64,000 nucleotides of DNA from Flavihumibacter sp. UBA7668 (GCF_002483205.1 NZ_DLHM01000007.1:372001-436000); one strand, 5' to 3'; counted from the first letter of the stretch, positions 51,061-60,576 are shown. Notes: generated by a model from the letters alone, not told the origin. Translations and numbers: made by a program.

Positions 51061-52530
51061 TTAGGTACAGGGCATTTTACTGGTTTCTTCCAGAGGTAAA
51101 TGAACTATAAAACTTGTTCCCTGATCCGGTTTCGAATACACTTCAATATATCCCTTATGCGATTGAATAATATTCATGGTGGAAGCCAACCCCAATCCCA
51201 TCCCATTTCTCTTGCTGGTATAATATGGTTCAAACAAGCGACTCAGGTTTTCTGCAGTTATACCACACCCATTATCGGTAATTTCACAAATCGCCTGATT
51301 CTCCTGAGAAAAAAGTCGGACAATAAGGCGCGATTTTTCAGTTGTCTCCATCGCCTCAATTGCATTCACGACCAGGTTCATAAAAGCAATTTTCAATTTG
51401 CTCTTGTCAGCCAAAACATAAAATGTAGATGGCTGAAAATCCACCACCAACTCTACATTTTTCAATTGTAAACTATCTGCTGCCTGATCAATCACTTCCT
51501 GCAGCAACTCCTGTAAACCGGTTTTATCCAATTCAATTTCTGAAGGACGGGAACTGTTCAGCAATTCAGTAATAATTGTGCTGATACGGGCACTGTTTCT
51601 ACGAATTACATCAAGATAAAGCAAGCCCTCCTCATCCTTCATTTCCTGGAGTAACTGATCAGCTGATAAGCTGATATTATTGAGGGGATTTCTAACCTCA
51701 TGAGCCAATGTTCTTACCAACCGGCCGGCAGCAGCCAGTTTCTCCGTTTGCAGGGTTAACCACTCGGCTTTTTTCAGATTGGAGATATCGTGCAGGATTC
51801 CCTGGATGTATTTTCTACCCTCCATATCTGTTTCCACCGATGCGGAAAAAATACAGGAACGATTTTCATCTTCGGCTGTTTTAATCTCTATTTCCTTATC
51901 ATTGACATCATTTCCTGATTGCAGCAGAATTCGAAAATGAGTAGCTAGCGACTCATTCTCCATAAAATCGGTTAGTGCATATTGCGTAAACGCCTCCCGA
52001 TTAAGTCCCAACATTTCAATAGCTGCCGGATTCAGATCCAAAAACCGAAGTTGCATATCCGTTATAAAAACTGCATCCATCGATTGCTCAAAAATATTTC
52101 GGAATTTTTGCTCATTCTTTTTAATGGCTTTTATATTGGCAGAACGCTCCAGAGCATAGCGAATCGTACGTTCCAGTTTTTCCGTATTCAAATCTGTTTT
52201 TACCAGATAATCAAATGCACCAAGACGCATGGCCTCCCGGTCAATTTCACGATTGCCTTTTCCCGTTAGTAAAATAATTGGTGCTTCACAATTGGTAGTG
52301 ACGGCCTCTCTTAGAAGATCAATACCTGTTTTAGCGCCGAGCCTATAATCAACAAAATAAACATCGTAGGTTCCGCTGCACATATTTTCCAACGCTTTGG
52401 TATATTGATTCGCCCAGTCTATCTGAAAATGTCCATTTTCTATTTCCTTTATATAATCACTGGTAATAAAAAAATCGTCCTCATCATCATCAACTATCAG
52501 AATACGGATAAGCTTATTTAAAAAAGGCAT
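51061..52530 (-). CDS. Receiver-PAS-histidine kinase (REC-PAS-HisKA-HATPase)
   Basis: A 489-residue soluble kinase. An N-terminal receiver domain (about 8-130) has acidic DDDED and phosphoacceptor Asp61 (YFVDYRLG). A PAS domain (about 140-255) precedes HisKA with phosphorylated His277 (LVRTLAHEVRNPLNNIS). The HATPase contains ITDNGCGITAENLSRLFEPY and GMGLGLASTMNI. It lacks any membrane span, so it receives an intracellular signal or phosphate from another kinase. It follows another kinase gene by 6 bp in a leftward operon with sigma-54 and its activator. Confidence 0.93.
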   Translation of the reverse strand: MPFLNKLIRILIVDDDEDDFFITSDYIKEIENGHFQIDWANQYTKALENMCSGTYDVYFVDYRLGAKTGIDLLREAVTTNCEAPIILLTGKGNREIDREAMRLGAFDYLVKTDLNTEKLERTIRYALERSANIKAIKKNEQKFRNIFEQSMDAVFITDMQLRFLDLNPAAIEMLGLNREAFTQYALTDFMENESLATHFRILLQSGNDVNDKEIEIKTAEDENRSCIFSASVETDMEGRKYIQGILHDISNLKKAEWLTLQTEKLAAAGRLVRTLAHEVRNPLNNISLSADQLLQEMKDEEGLLYLDVIRRNSARISTIITELLNSSRPSEIELDKTGLQELLQEVIDQAADSLQLKNVELVVDFQPSTFYVLADKSKLKIAFMNLVVNAIEAMETTEKSRLIVRLFSQENQAICEITDNGCGITAENLSRLFEPYYTSKRNGMGLGLASTMNIIQSHKGYIEVYSKPDQGTSFIVHLPLEETSKMPCT

Positions 52531-52536
52531 TTGTGG

Positions 52537-54507
52537 TTATTGTTTTTCGGGTAAAATGATAGAGAAAACGGCACCCTCACCTTCCTTACCGGAGGCGCTG
52601 ATAAAGCCGTTATGCCGTTCGGCAATTCGTTTACAGATTGCCAGTCCTATTCCTGTGCCGGGGTATTCCGATTTTCCATGCAGCCGTTGAAATACCTGAA
52701 AAATCCGCTGTTCGTATTCCTGGTCAAATCCAATTCCATGATCCCTTATATCAATCTGAATATAGTTGGATGATGGGCTGAGAAAATGAGTTTCTTTTTC
52801 TTTTTTGTTCAATGGTCTCGAACTGATCTCAACCTTTGGCGCTTGTCCGGCCTGATGAAACTTAATCGAATTGGATAATAAATTTATAAAAAGCTGTCGG
52901 AGTAAAGATGGTATACCATCCACCTGAGGCAGTTTCCCCACCTGAATTTCCGCGCCTGTTTCTTCTATTGATAATTCAAGGTCACTGATGACATCGTAAA
53001 ACAATTTATCAAGTCCCACTTTTTCAAAGGGCTGTTTATTCCGAGTAACCCTGGATAGTTCCAAAAGATTTTCAATCAGGCTTCTCATATGATCCGTTGC
53101 AACCTGCATACGATTAATATACATATAGCCTTCGTCTCCTAATTGAGCCGAAAATTTCTGAAAAAGCCTGGAACCAAAGGTCGTAATCTTCCTGAGTGGT
53201 TCCTGTAAATCATGTGATGCCGCATAGGCAAATTCTTCCAGTTCCTTATTGGAACGATTCAATTCACGCAAATTCCGCTGCAAATCGATTTCAACCTTTT
53301 TGATATGGGTAATGTCACGGGTATTACCAATCATCCGGATCGGATTGTTTTTGTTATCCACCACAACCGTACCCTTGGTATTTACAATTTTCAGGTTGCC
53401 TTTGCCTGTTAGAATACTGTATTCGATTTCGAATTCTTTTTTTTCTGCCAATGCATCCTTGATTGTTTTTTGAACCTTCTCCCGGTCATCTTCCACAATC
53501 TGATCAAAATACCAGAACATGGTGAGCGGTGTTGCAAAGGAAGCACGGTCGTATTCAAAAATTTCAAACAATCCGTCTGACCATGAAATGAGTTTGGAAT
53601 CTGCATTCCAGATAAAGATTCCGTAATTCAGCATTCGCTCGGTCTCTTTCTGAAATTCCTTATTGGCATTGTACTCCATGGTTTGCTGGTACTGATCGCT
53701 GATATCACGATTGATACCATTTAACTTCAACACCCGGCCACCCTCATCCACTACCGGCTTGGTAACCGTTGTAATGAAAATTCGCTTCCCATCCTTACGC
53801 TCAATGGAAAAATCATGGCGAAATTCCTTTCCTGATTCCAGGGCCTCCTGAATTTTCAGACGCAACATCTCCAGATCCTTTGGGCAGACATGCTCATAAA
53901 ACAAACCCGATGGAATCTGGGGCAGGTCCTGCCGGCTGTATCCCATCAACTGGTACATACCATCTGACCAATCAGTTTTACCGGTAGCCTGATCATGACT
54001 CCACATGCCCACTCCCAGCATTTGTTCGGTATCATCAATCAACTGCCTTGCAGCACTTCGTTCTTCTTCCAGTTTTATTTGTTCTGTAATATCCTGCGAA
54101 AGCAGCAGCAGACTTGCCGGTGCACCGTCTTCATTACGTCGTAAAACCGTACCAACTGTTTTGAAAATGCGAAAAGTATGTTCCTTATGACTCAGTCTGC
54201 ATTGGAAACAATGTTCGGTTGCATCTGCATTGAGTTTTTTCAATTCCTCCAGTACGGTAGGCAGATCTTCCTGATAAACCAATTGGGAAAGATCTTCTTT
54301 CCAGGAAGCCACATCATCCCATGTATACCCAAGCAAATCAGTAATCTTACGGTTGATATAACGGATCTTGCCCTTATCTGTATCATATACATAAATAAGG
54401 GCAGGAAACAAATTGGTGATTTGCTTAACCAGTTCTTCGTTGCTTTCTCCCGATGCAAGCAGCTCACGAAGCTGCTGGATAGGGATTAAATCGTTTTCTA
54501 CGGTCAT
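52537..54507 (-). CDS. Multi-PAS histidine kinase
   Basis: A 656-residue soluble kinase with about three PAS domains (about 25-145, 155-275 and 285-405), HisKA with His432 (FAYAASHDLQEPLRKITTFG) and HATPase with DHGIGFDQEYEQRIFQVFQR and PGTGIGLAICKRIAERHNG. The HDLQEPLRK variant marks the phytochrome-like class of Bacteroidota kinases. Its start codon overlaps the stop of the sigma-54 activator gene (TAATG), so the two are translationally coupled. No TM segment is seen. Confidence 0.93.
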   Translation of the reverse strand: MTVENDLIPIQQLRELLASGESNEELVKQITNLFPALIYVYDTDKGKIRYINRKITDLLGYTWDDVASWKEDLSQLVYQEDLPTVLEELKKLNADATEHCFQCRLSHKEHTFRIFKTVGTVLRRNEDGAPASLLLLSQDITEQIKLEEERSAARQLIDDTEQMLGVGMWSHDQATGKTDWSDGMYQLMGYSRQDLPQIPSGLFYEHVCPKDLEMLRLKIQEALESGKEFRHDFSIERKDGKRIFITTVTKPVVDEGGRVLKLNGINRDISDQYQQTMEYNANKEFQKETERMLNYGIFIWNADSKLISWSDGLFEIFEYDRASFATPLTMFWYFDQIVEDDREKVQKTIKDALAEKKEFEIEYSILTGKGNLKIVNTKGTVVVDNKNNPIRMIGNTRDITHIKKVEIDLQRNLRELNRSNKELEEFAYAASHDLQEPLRKITTFGSRLFQKFSAQLGDEGYMYINRMQVATDHMRSLIENLLELSRVTRNKQPFEKVGLDKLFYDVISDLELSIEETGAEIQVGKLPQVDGIPSLLRQLFINLLSNSIKFHQAGQAPKVEISSRPLNKKEKETHFLSPSSNYIQIDIRDHGIGFDQEYEQRIFQVFQRLHGKSEYPGTGIGLAICKRIAERHNGFISASGKEGEGAVFSIILPEKQ

Positions 54508-55979
54508 TACATATTATTGAATTGCTGATATTGCTTCATTTTGTTGTAAAGGGTTTTTCGATCAATATTCAGCAGTTTGGCAGCTTTGGTTTTATTGAAA
54601 TTGGATTGTTTTAATGCTTCCACAATCATTTCATATTCTGCATCAATGCTCACGGCTTTTAAACTGTTTTCATTGAAACTTGGAATACCAGGTGCAGCCG
54701 CAGTTTCTGCCGGTATGGAAACCGCATTCGATGATTGAAAATTCCCGGTTGCTGCAACTGCCGGGGAATTTTCTGAATTTAATTTATTGTGATAAATAAT
54801 TTCAAATGGAAGTGCCTGCAATCCAACCTGTAACCCATCTGTTAAAAGAACTGAACGTTTAACTACATTTTTTAATTCGCGCAGGTTGCCATACCAGGGA
54901 TAACTATTGAAAACCTGTTGCACTTCCGCTGAGAAATCGGCAATGTTTTTTCCTAATTCCTGATTGGTTAAAGTCAGGAAATGGCGGGCATATAACAGAA
55001 TATCCTCCGCTCGTTCACGCAAAGGCGGAACATTAATGGAGAATTCATTAAATCGATGATATAAATCTTCCCTGAATTTTCCGTTTCTCGCTGCATCCCA
55101 TAATTTTTCATTGCTGGCCACTATTATCCGAAGGTCCAATTCAATATCCTTGTTACCACCCACCCGGCGAATTTTTCTTTCCTGCACAACACGTAACAAA
55201 GCAACCTGTATATCATAGGGCAGATTGGCAATTTCATCCAGAAAAATGGTGCCGCCATTTGCCAGTTCAAGACTGCCTATTTTCTGATTTAAGGCTCCTG
55301 TAAAAGAACCCTTTTCGTGACCAAACAATTCACTCCCGGCCAACTCGCGCGACAATGCACCACAATCTATTGCAATAAACGGCTGTTGCTTCCGACTGCT
55401 TTGCATATGGATTTTCTGTGCGATGGCTTCCTTTCCACTGCCACTTTCTCCATAAATAATAACACTATAATTGGTTGGAGCAACCAGTTCAATCTGTTTG
55501 ATGATATTCACCATCTCCGGTGTTTTGCCGAAAATGTATTTCTCCTCTTCACCTGCCGGTTTTGTTTTTCGGGCTGGTTGGGCTGCCGGAGCACTACTGA
55601 ATAGTTGCTGCTCTGTTCTTTCCGAAGAAAGCGCTTTTTTGATAGTTACCAGAATTTCATCGGGGAAAACCGGTTTGGTAACATAATCATACGCACCCAG
55701 CTTGAGAATTTCCACCGCCATTTTTACATCGCTGTAACCTGTGATGATTATAAAAGGAACAGAGGGATGAATTTCCCGGGTTTTGATCAGGACCTGTTTG
55801 CCATCCATGTCCTCCAGGCGAAAATCACAAAGAATCAGATCTGGTTTTTCTGAGCTGATATATTCCAAAGCCTTTCTGCCATTGTAATACTCCACCACCT
55901 GGTAACCGCGCTTCGTAAGAAAGCGGTTGAGGAGGAGGCACATATCCCGATCATCGTCTATTACCAGAATTTTCTGCAT
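54507..55979 (-). CDS. NtrC-family sigma-54-dependent response regulator
   Basis: A 490-residue protein. The receiver domain (1-120) has phosphoacceptor Asp52. The AAA+ domain (about 145-380) contains Walker A GESGSGKE (177-184), Walker B GGTIFLDEI and the sigma-54 contact loop GSFTGA (224-229; the usual motif is GAFTGA). A C-terminal Fis-type helix-turn-helix ends it (NFNKTKAAKLLNIDRKTLYN, about 460-485). Phosphorylated, it should remodel sigma-54 polymerase at enhancer-controlled promoters. The sigma-54 gene lies 24 bp upstream and a cognate kinase overlaps downstream. Confidence 0.95.
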   Translation of the reverse strand: MQKILVIDDDRDMCLLLNRFLTKRGYQVVEYYNGRKALEYISSEKPDLILCDFRLEDMDGKQVLIKTREIHPSVPFIIITGYSDVKMAVEILKLGAYDYVTKPVFPDEILVTIKKALSSERTEQQLFSSAPAAQPARKTKPAGEEEKYIFGKTPEMVNIIKQIELVAPTNYSVIIYGESGSGKEAIAQKIHMQSSRKQQPFIAIDCGALSRELAGSELFGHEKGSFTGALNQKIGSLELANGGTIFLDEIANLPYDIQVALLRVVQERKIRRVGGNKDIELDLRIIVASNEKLWDAARNGKFREDLYHRFNEFSINVPPLRERAEDILLYARHFLTLTNQELGKNIADFSAEVQQVFNSYPWYGNLRELKNVVKRSVLLTDGLQVGLQALPFEIIYHNKLNSENSPAVAATGNFQSSNAVSIPAETAAAPGIPSFNENSLKAVSIDAEYEMIVEALKQSNFNKTKAAKLLNIDRKTLYNKMKQYQQFNNM

Positions 55980-56002
55980 TGGTCTTTTTTTTGTTTTTTA
56001 TG

Positions 56003-57418
56003 TTATGCCCAGATGGCGCGTACCTGTGCTACCGGAATATGCAGCAGATCACGGTACTTGGCAACGGTTCTCCGGGCTACTTTATATCCTCTGTTTAATA
56101 AAATCCCTACCAATTGTTGATCAGTATAAGGGTTCCGCTTATCTTCCCGTTCAATCACCTCTTCCAATGCATGCCGGATTACCCGGTTACTGATAACTTC
56201 CCCTTCTTTGTTTTCGATCCCTTCTGTAAACAATTCTTTCAGGTGAATGGTTCCAAAAGGCGTTTGCGCATATTTATTACTGGTTAAGCGGGAGATGGTT
56301 GAAATATCCAAACCAACCTTGTCGGCAATATGTTTAAGTACCATCGGCTGAAGCAGGTTGATATCACCCTCTTCAAAATAAGCACGCTGCATCTGCAGGA
56401 TGGCCTTGGTAATTTTCATGATGCTTTCATTCCGCTGTTTAACTGCATACAGCAACCAGTTGGCTGATTGCATTTTAGAACGAAGATATTGAAGCGCCGC
56501 TTTATCCTTGGTTTGATCCATACTTTCCTGCAGGGTATCACTCAAACGGAATTGTTCACTATGTATACCGCAAACGATGATCGTATAATCGTCTCCGTTA
56601 CGCAGAATCTCCACATCCGGAACGATATTATTTTTGGGACTCAGGGAATGCACATCGTTCGCAACAGGACGCATAGGCATTTTACTAAGGAAACTGATCA
56701 ATTCCCGAAACTCTACTTCAACCAATTCAAGTTTGTCCATCAGTTTTTCAAATCGGCGGTTTTTGAAATCCTCGTAATAATTCTCCAATAAATCAATTGC
56801 CTTCCGTACCATCAGATTTTTATGCGTCCGGGAACGTAATTGCAATAACCAACTTTCTCCGATGGAACGTGCTCCGATACCTACTGGCTCCAGGGTATGT
56901 ATAAAACCAAGTATTGATTCAATTTCCTCCGGAGTTGTCAGAAATTGGGAAAAGGAAAAATCATCCGCAAGCGTATCGAGGTCCTTTTCCAGCAAGCCGG
57001 TATCTTCCAGGCAATCAATCAGGTAATTACCAATGGCAGTCTGCCGATCGGTCAGGTTGAGCAGGTCCAACTGTCGTTTGGCTTCCTCCCTAAAATCGGC
57101 AGGTGCAGCCAATGGACGTTCCGGCATGTCTGATTCGTTGAAATAGTTGGCGTACTCTTGTTTGTAATCGGGCACATCATTGTAAGCATACTCGTCCCAG
57201 TCTTTGTACTCCGCTTCCGCCTGGAGGTCGTATTTATCACAGGGACCTTCTTCTTTGTGTTCGGCTACTTCCTCCAGATAGGGGTTTTGTTCCATTTCCT
57301 GACGGAGATGCAGCAATAATTCCTGGCTGTTGTACTGAAACAGGTTCAGTAGCTGAATCTGCTGCGGTAAAATTTTTTGTGTCTGTTGTTGTGATTGGTG
57401 CTGGCTGATCATAAACAC
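56003..57418 (-). CDS. rpoN: RNA polymerase sigma-54 factor
   Basis: A 471-residue RpoN with the glutamine-rich region I (QHQSQQQTQKILPQQIQLLN, then LLLHLRQEMEQNPYLEE), an acidic region II, and the core-binding and helix-turn-helix region. The C-terminal RpoN box ARRTVAKYRDLLHIP differs by one residue from the canonical ARRTVAKYRE. It is in one operon with its enhancer-binding activator and two kinases, so the sigma factor and its input circuit are encoded together. It is divergent from a CHASE3 kinase gene. Confidence 0.96.
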   Translation of the reverse strand: MFMISQHQSQQQTQKILPQQIQLLNLFQYNSQELLLHLRQEMEQNPYLEEVAEHKEEGPCDKYDLQAEAEYKDWDEYAYNDVPDYKQEYANYFNESDMPERPLAAPADFREEAKRQLDLLNLTDRQTAIGNYLIDCLEDTGLLEKDLDTLADDFSFSQFLTTPEEIESILGFIHTLEPVGIGARSIGESWLLQLRSRTHKNLMVRKAIDLLENYYEDFKNRRFEKLMDKLELVEVEFRELISFLSKMPMRPVANDVHSLSPKNNIVPDVEILRNGDDYTIIVCGIHSEQFRLSDTLQESMDQTKDKAALQYLRSKMQSANWLLYAVKQRNESIMKITKAILQMQRAYFEEGDINLLQPMVLKHIADKVGLDISTISRLTSNKYAQTPFGTIHLKELFTEGIENKEGEVISNRVIRHALEEVIEREDKRNPYTDQQLVGILLNRGYKVARRTVAKYRDLLHIPVAQVRAIWA

Positions 57419-57522
57419 AGGTTTTGTAGGTTTATAGAATCAAGCAAAGAGCCAGTTTTTATAAGTGCTGCCGGATAGTAAATTTTTTTTCTAACGGATT
57501 GATTATAAGAAGTTTAAACTTT

Positions 57523-57530
57523 TATTTTTG
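57523..57530 (+). promoter_or_regulatory. Candidate -7 box of the CHASE3 kinase gene
   Basis: TATTTTTG matches TAnnTTTG. An ATTG about 21 bp upstream (57498-57501) is a weak -33 element. The start codon at 57609 is about 80 bp downstream. Confidence 0.35.
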
Positions 57531-57608
57531 TTACACGTTAAACAGCTTTTTTCACTGGATATTTAACAAATGTGGCTAAAATTCCCCATATCGGGGAAAA
57601 CAATTTTA

Positions 57609-59003
57609 ATGAAGCGTAATTTATTCCTATATCTGATTATTGGATTCACCACTACACTGATTGTGATGGTAGTTTTCAGCCTCATAAGTTTTCAGCGGAT
57701 GAATTCCATGATCCGTTATTCCAATCAGGTGGAACATACCTATAAGGTAATGGGGACCCTGAAAAGCCTCAGTGATGTAATTACAGAAGCAGAAACTTCC
57801 ATCAGAGGATTTGTTATCACCCGGGATAGCAGTTATCTGGTCCCGATGGATCAAATTAAGTCCGAGTACAAGGGATTGATAACAGAATTGGGAAAACTCA
57901 TTACCGATAACCCCAGACAGGAAAACAGACTGGCCATGATTCGCAGCACACTTCAATTGCGGATTCAGTTATTGGAATCGCTGGAACTATCGGTTGATGC
58001 CGATTCTTCCCAAAAAGATATCCTGCAAAGGGTGGCCAAAGGCCGTGATCTGATGGCCAGTTTTAAAGAAAACCTGGCTTTAATGGAAAAAGAAGAAGAA
58101 GGTTTATTAAAAGAACGGTTTGAACAAAAAGAACGGTTCCAGAAACTTACTCCCCGCACACTTAAAATTGTTACTGCAATAGTTGGAATTGTTTTTCTTG
58201 CTTCTTTTATATTACTTGTGAAAGCGATGCTGGATCGTTTTCGCTTTCAGCAGGAGCTGCAGGAACAATTGTTATCCCTGAAACAAAGTAATGATGAACT
58301 GACCCAACTGGCCTTTGCCGCTTCGCATGATCTGCAGGAACCTGTTCGAAAAATCCGGACATTTTCTGACCGCCTGAGAATTCGTCAGAAAGACCGTTTG
58401 GATGAAGAAGGTCAAATGATCCTTTCCCGTATTGATGCTTCAGGAAAGAAATTGCAAGGGATGCTGGAGGATATCTCCACTTACATGAACCTGCTGGAAT
58501 GGAAAGAAAAAGAAGTCCTGATTTCCACCAAAAAGCTATGGGAAGAAGTGGTTCGGGAAAAGCAGGATCGGATCAACCAACTGCAGGCAACAATTGAAAT
58601 CGGAGATTTACCCGACCTTCATATCTACCCTGAACAGGTGCATACCATGTTCAAAGCACTACTGGACAACGCGTTGTGGTATCATAGAGAGGAGGTGCCA
58701 CCAGTTATTTCGATTACTCACCGTGAAGTGGATATCAATGAAATAAATATTAAAGGTCTGCCAACCCTTCAGAAACATTATCATGCCATTACTATTCAGG
58801 ACAATGGGATCGGTTTTGAAAATGAATACAAAGACAAGGTTTTTCAATTGTTCCGCCGACTGCACTCACAGGAAGAGCGATCCGGTAAAGGAATCGGGTT
58901 GGCTATCTGTCAGCGTGTTATGGCCAATCACAACGGAATAATCGATGCCTTCGCCGAAGTTAACCAGGGAGCCGCCTTCACCATGTACTTCCCCAAAGTC
59001 TAA
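57609..59003 (+). CDS. CHASE3-domain sensor histidine kinase
   Basis: About 464 residues from the ATG at 57609. It has a TM span near the N-terminus (5-25), a periplasmic helical CHASE3 domain (about 35-170: VITEAETSIRGFVITRDSSY), a second TM (about 183-205), HisKA with His240 (LAFAASHDLQEPVRKIRTFS) and HATPase (NGIGFENEYKDKVFQLFRRL, GKGIGLAICQRVMANHNG). Its kinase core is very like that of the multi-PAS kinase across the divergent sigma-54 operon. A single-domain receiver (59339) and DUF1328 gene lie downstream. The GC-rich repeat begins 4 bp after its stop. Confidence 0.93.
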   Translation: MKRNLFLYLIIGFTTTLIVMVVFSLISFQRMNSMIRYSNQVEHTYKVMGTLKSLSDVITEAETSIRGFVITRDSSYLVPMDQIKSEYKGLITELGKLITDNPRQENRLAMIRSTLQLRIQLLESLELSVDADSSQKDILQRVAKGRDLMASFKENLALMEKEEEGLLKERFEQKERFQKLTPRTLKIVTAIVGIVFLASFILLVKAMLDRFRFQQELQEQLLSLKQSNDELTQLAFAASHDLQEPVRKIRTFSDRLRIRQKDRLDEEGQMILSRIDASGKKLQGMLEDISTYMNLLEWKEKEVLISTKKLWEEVVREKQDRINQLQATIEIGDLPDLHIYPEQVHTMFKALLDNALWYHREEVPPVISITHREVDINEINIKGLPTLQKHYHAITIQDNGIGFENEYKDKVFQLFRRLHSQEERSGKGIGLAICQRVMANHNGIIDAFAEVNQGAAFTMYFPKV

Positions 59004-59007
59004 ATTC

Positions 59008-59048
59008 CACCCGACCGGTGGCACCGGTCGGGTGCCACCGGTCGGGTG
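59008..59048. repeat. GC-rich palindrome family, three-arm copy (copy 3)
   Basis: CACCCGACCGGTG (59008-59020) is followed by its exact inverse CACCGGTCGGGTG at 59022-59034 and again at 59036-59048. It starts 4 bp after the kinase stop. It could form alternative hairpins; no T-run follows. Confidence 0.85.
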
Positions 59049-59119
59049 AATGGTGCAATGGCACGATAATTTAACCGGGGGGATAGTATCTTAATTGATC
59101 ACACCTAAATCAACGAATT

Positions 59120-59284
59120 ATGTTACGCTGGACAATTATTTTCCTGGTGGTTGCACTGGTAGCAGCGCTTTTCGGATTTGGCGGAATTGCTGCCGGAGCA
59201 GCTGGTATAGCAAAAATTCTTTTTTACATTTTTATTGTATTATTCCTCGTATCCCTAATTGGAGGGATGCTGAAAAAGGGTTAA
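59120..59284 (+). CDS. DUF1328 family small membrane protein
   Basis: A 54-residue protein with two spans: MLRWTIIFLVVALVAALFGF, a glycine/alanine turn (GGIAAGAAGIAK) and a second span ILFYIFIVLFLVSLIGGM ending LKKG. This is the DUF1328/YtjA pattern, a small membrane protein induced by envelope or general stress. It is followed directly by a terminator, so it ends its own transcription unit. Confidence 0.88.
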   Translation: MLRWTIIFLVVALVAALFGFGGIAAGAAGIAKILFYIFIVLFLVSLIGGMLKKG

Positions 59285-59299
59285 CCCTGAAATTTATTG

Positions 59300-59324
59300 A
59301 AAGGGCAGGATCACTGCCCTTTCT
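59300..59324 (+). terminator. Intrinsic terminator
   Basis: A 9-bp stem (AAAGGGCAG at 59300-59308, CTGCCCTTT at 59314-59322) with loop GATCA lies 15 bp after the DUF1328 stop and 15 bp before the next start. Confidence 0.85.
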
Positions 59325-59338
59325 TTGTACATTTACTT

Positions 59339-59770
59339 ATGAATAAGATTTATATTCTCGTAGCAGAAGATGATGCCGATGACCGTTTCCTTTTGGAAAC
59401 CGCTTTCGCGGAAAACGGTTTCACCGGTAAACTCCAGTTCGTAGAGAACGGAGTTGAACTGCTCGATTATTTGAGTAACCTGAACCCTCAGGATGCAGGC
59501 AATGAAAATCATCTGCCAGGATTTATTCTGCTTGATCTAAATATGCCCAAAAAAGACGGGCGCGAAGTTTTAAAAGAACTAAAAGAGGATCCCCGTTTCA
59601 AGAAGATCCCCGTAGTAGTATTTACCACCACCAAAAATGAGAACGAAATCAATCGCTGCTACGAATTGGGGGCGAATACCTATGTAGTAAAACCAGTAGG
59701 TTTTGAAAATTTAGTTAAGACTATTGAAGACATTCGTTCTTACTGGTTCAAAACAGCACAAATTCCATAA
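59339..59770 (+). CDS. Single-domain response regulator (Rcp1/CheY-like)
   Basis: A 143-residue receiver domain alone. The acidic pocket is AEDDADD, the phosphoacceptor is Asp66 (FILLDLNMPKKDGREVL), the conserved Thr region is PVVVFTTTKNENEI and the Lys is in TYVVKPVGFENLVK. The long loop before the phosphoacceptor (VELLDYLSNLNPQDAGNENH) places it in the Rcp1-like group that partners with HDLQEP-type kinases, such as the CHASE3 kinase just upstream. I use ATG 59339; an upstream in-frame ATG at 59297 would lie in the terminator. Confidence 0.92.
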   Translation: MNKIYILVAEDDADDRFLLETAFAENGFTGKLQFVENGVELLDYLSNLNPQDAGNENHLPGFILLDLNMPKKDGREVLKELKEDPRFKKIPVVVFTTTKNENEINRCYELGANTYVVKPVGFENLVKTIEDIRSYWFKTAQIP

Positions 59771-59782
59771 GTCAGGCATATT

Positions 59783-60178
59783 TTAACCTGCAGGAACAAC
59801 TGTCTCTTTCCCGTTTTTACCACTTAATAAAGACTGAATCCCTTTCCATATACCAGAACCCTTTTTATCAAAAAGATTGGTAGCAAGGTTACGGACCAGT
59901 ATAGGTGCGCCAAGTCTGGTTAGCAGTCCCGTATTTTTAAAAAGAGTTCTGCGCAACAATATATCAATACCAAGATCCAGACCTAATTTCAACAAGGGGT
60001 TATTGGATTTTGTAGAAGTAAACATACCCAGTGAACCCACCAGTTTGGTAGCCGGTTCCAATTCTTCTTCAATACCCATCCAATCTTGTCGAACCTGGTT
60101 TTTCTGAATTACCAGCAGACTCTTGAGTCGCGCTTTTTCTTCCAGCAAATCACGGTGTGTGCGTATCGGATTTATCAT
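59783..60178 (-). CDS. Hypothetical protein in the stress-membrane cluster
   Basis: A 131-residue protein with an N-terminal coiled-coil-like helix (HRDLLEEKARLKSLLVIQKN). A hydrophobic middle and end (LLKLGLDLGIDILLRRTLFK, then LGAPILVRNLATNLF) may contact the membrane. No family is recognised. It overlaps the upstream holin-family gene by 29 bp, so the two are translated together. Confidence 0.65.
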   Translation of the reverse strand: MINPIRTHRDLLEEKARLKSLLVIQKNQVRQDWMGIEEELEPATKLVGSLGMFTSTKSNNPLLKLGLDLGIDILLRRTLFKNTGLLTRLGAPILVRNLATNLFDKKGSGIWKGIQSLLSGKNGKETVVPAG

Positions 60179-60512
60179 ATATTGATTGTATTATCTGGTT
60201 ACGAATCATCGGCACCAGAAGAGATTTACGAAATACAAGCAGCGCAGCCAGACCCAGCAGAAAAAATCCGCCAACAATAAAAAAGCCCGCTTTCATATTG
60301 TTCATCGTTTCACCGATCCACCAGGCCATGCCGATGCCACCAAAAAAAACCACAATCAGTCCGAATATGGCAGCAGCCAGGGCCACTACACTTACCGAAC
60401 TGGCTTTGGCAACTTTTTCTGTTGCATTCACCACCGTCAGGCGATAATAGGTGTCTAGCAGTTCGCCTCCGTGTTCCAACAAATCCGCTGCCTTTGTTTT
60501 TAGTGTTTCCAT
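60150..60512 (-). CDS. Phage-holin-like family (PF07332-type) stress membrane protein
   Basis: A 120-residue protein from the ATG at 60512 (METLKTKAADLLEHGGELLD). It has a helix followed by two spans (VVALAAAIFGLIVVFFGGIG and AGFFIVGGFFLLGLAALLVF) and a basic amphipathic tail. The pattern matches chromosomal proteins annotated as phage holin family, usually found with YtxH and DUF883-type stress proteins. No phage gene is nearby, so it is not a lysis holin. It sits between a YtxH-like gene and the overlapping hypothetical gene. Confidence 0.8.
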   Translation of the reverse strand: METLKTKAADLLEHGGELLDTYYRLTVVNATEKVAKASSVSVVALAAAIFGLIVVFFGGIGMAWWIGETMNNMKAGFFIVGGFFLLGLAALLVFRKSLLVPMIRNQIIQSIYDKSDTHTP

Positions 60513-60529
60513 AATGAACTGTTCAGAAG

Positions 60530-60566
60530 TTAAAAAATGTCGCATTGCCCAACCCGACAATGCGAC
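60530..60566 (-). terminator. Intrinsic terminator after the YtxH-like gene
   Basis: On the reverse strand, GTCGCATTG and CAATGCGAC form a 9-bp stem (60539-60547 with 60558-60566) followed by A and then T6. It lies between the YtxH-like gene and the holin-family gene, so it may lower expression of the latter. Confidence 0.7.
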
Positions 60567-60576
60567 CCGTTTCCAC

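Noticed and set aside
59052..59068. Sigma-54 promoter before the DUF1328 gene (TGGCACG with TTTAA)
   Set aside because: The -24 half fits, but the -12 half lacks the essential GC, so the match is not convincing.
60150..60512. Prophage remnant suggested by the holin-like protein
   Set aside because: No other phage gene is nearby; this family is chromosomal and stress-associated.
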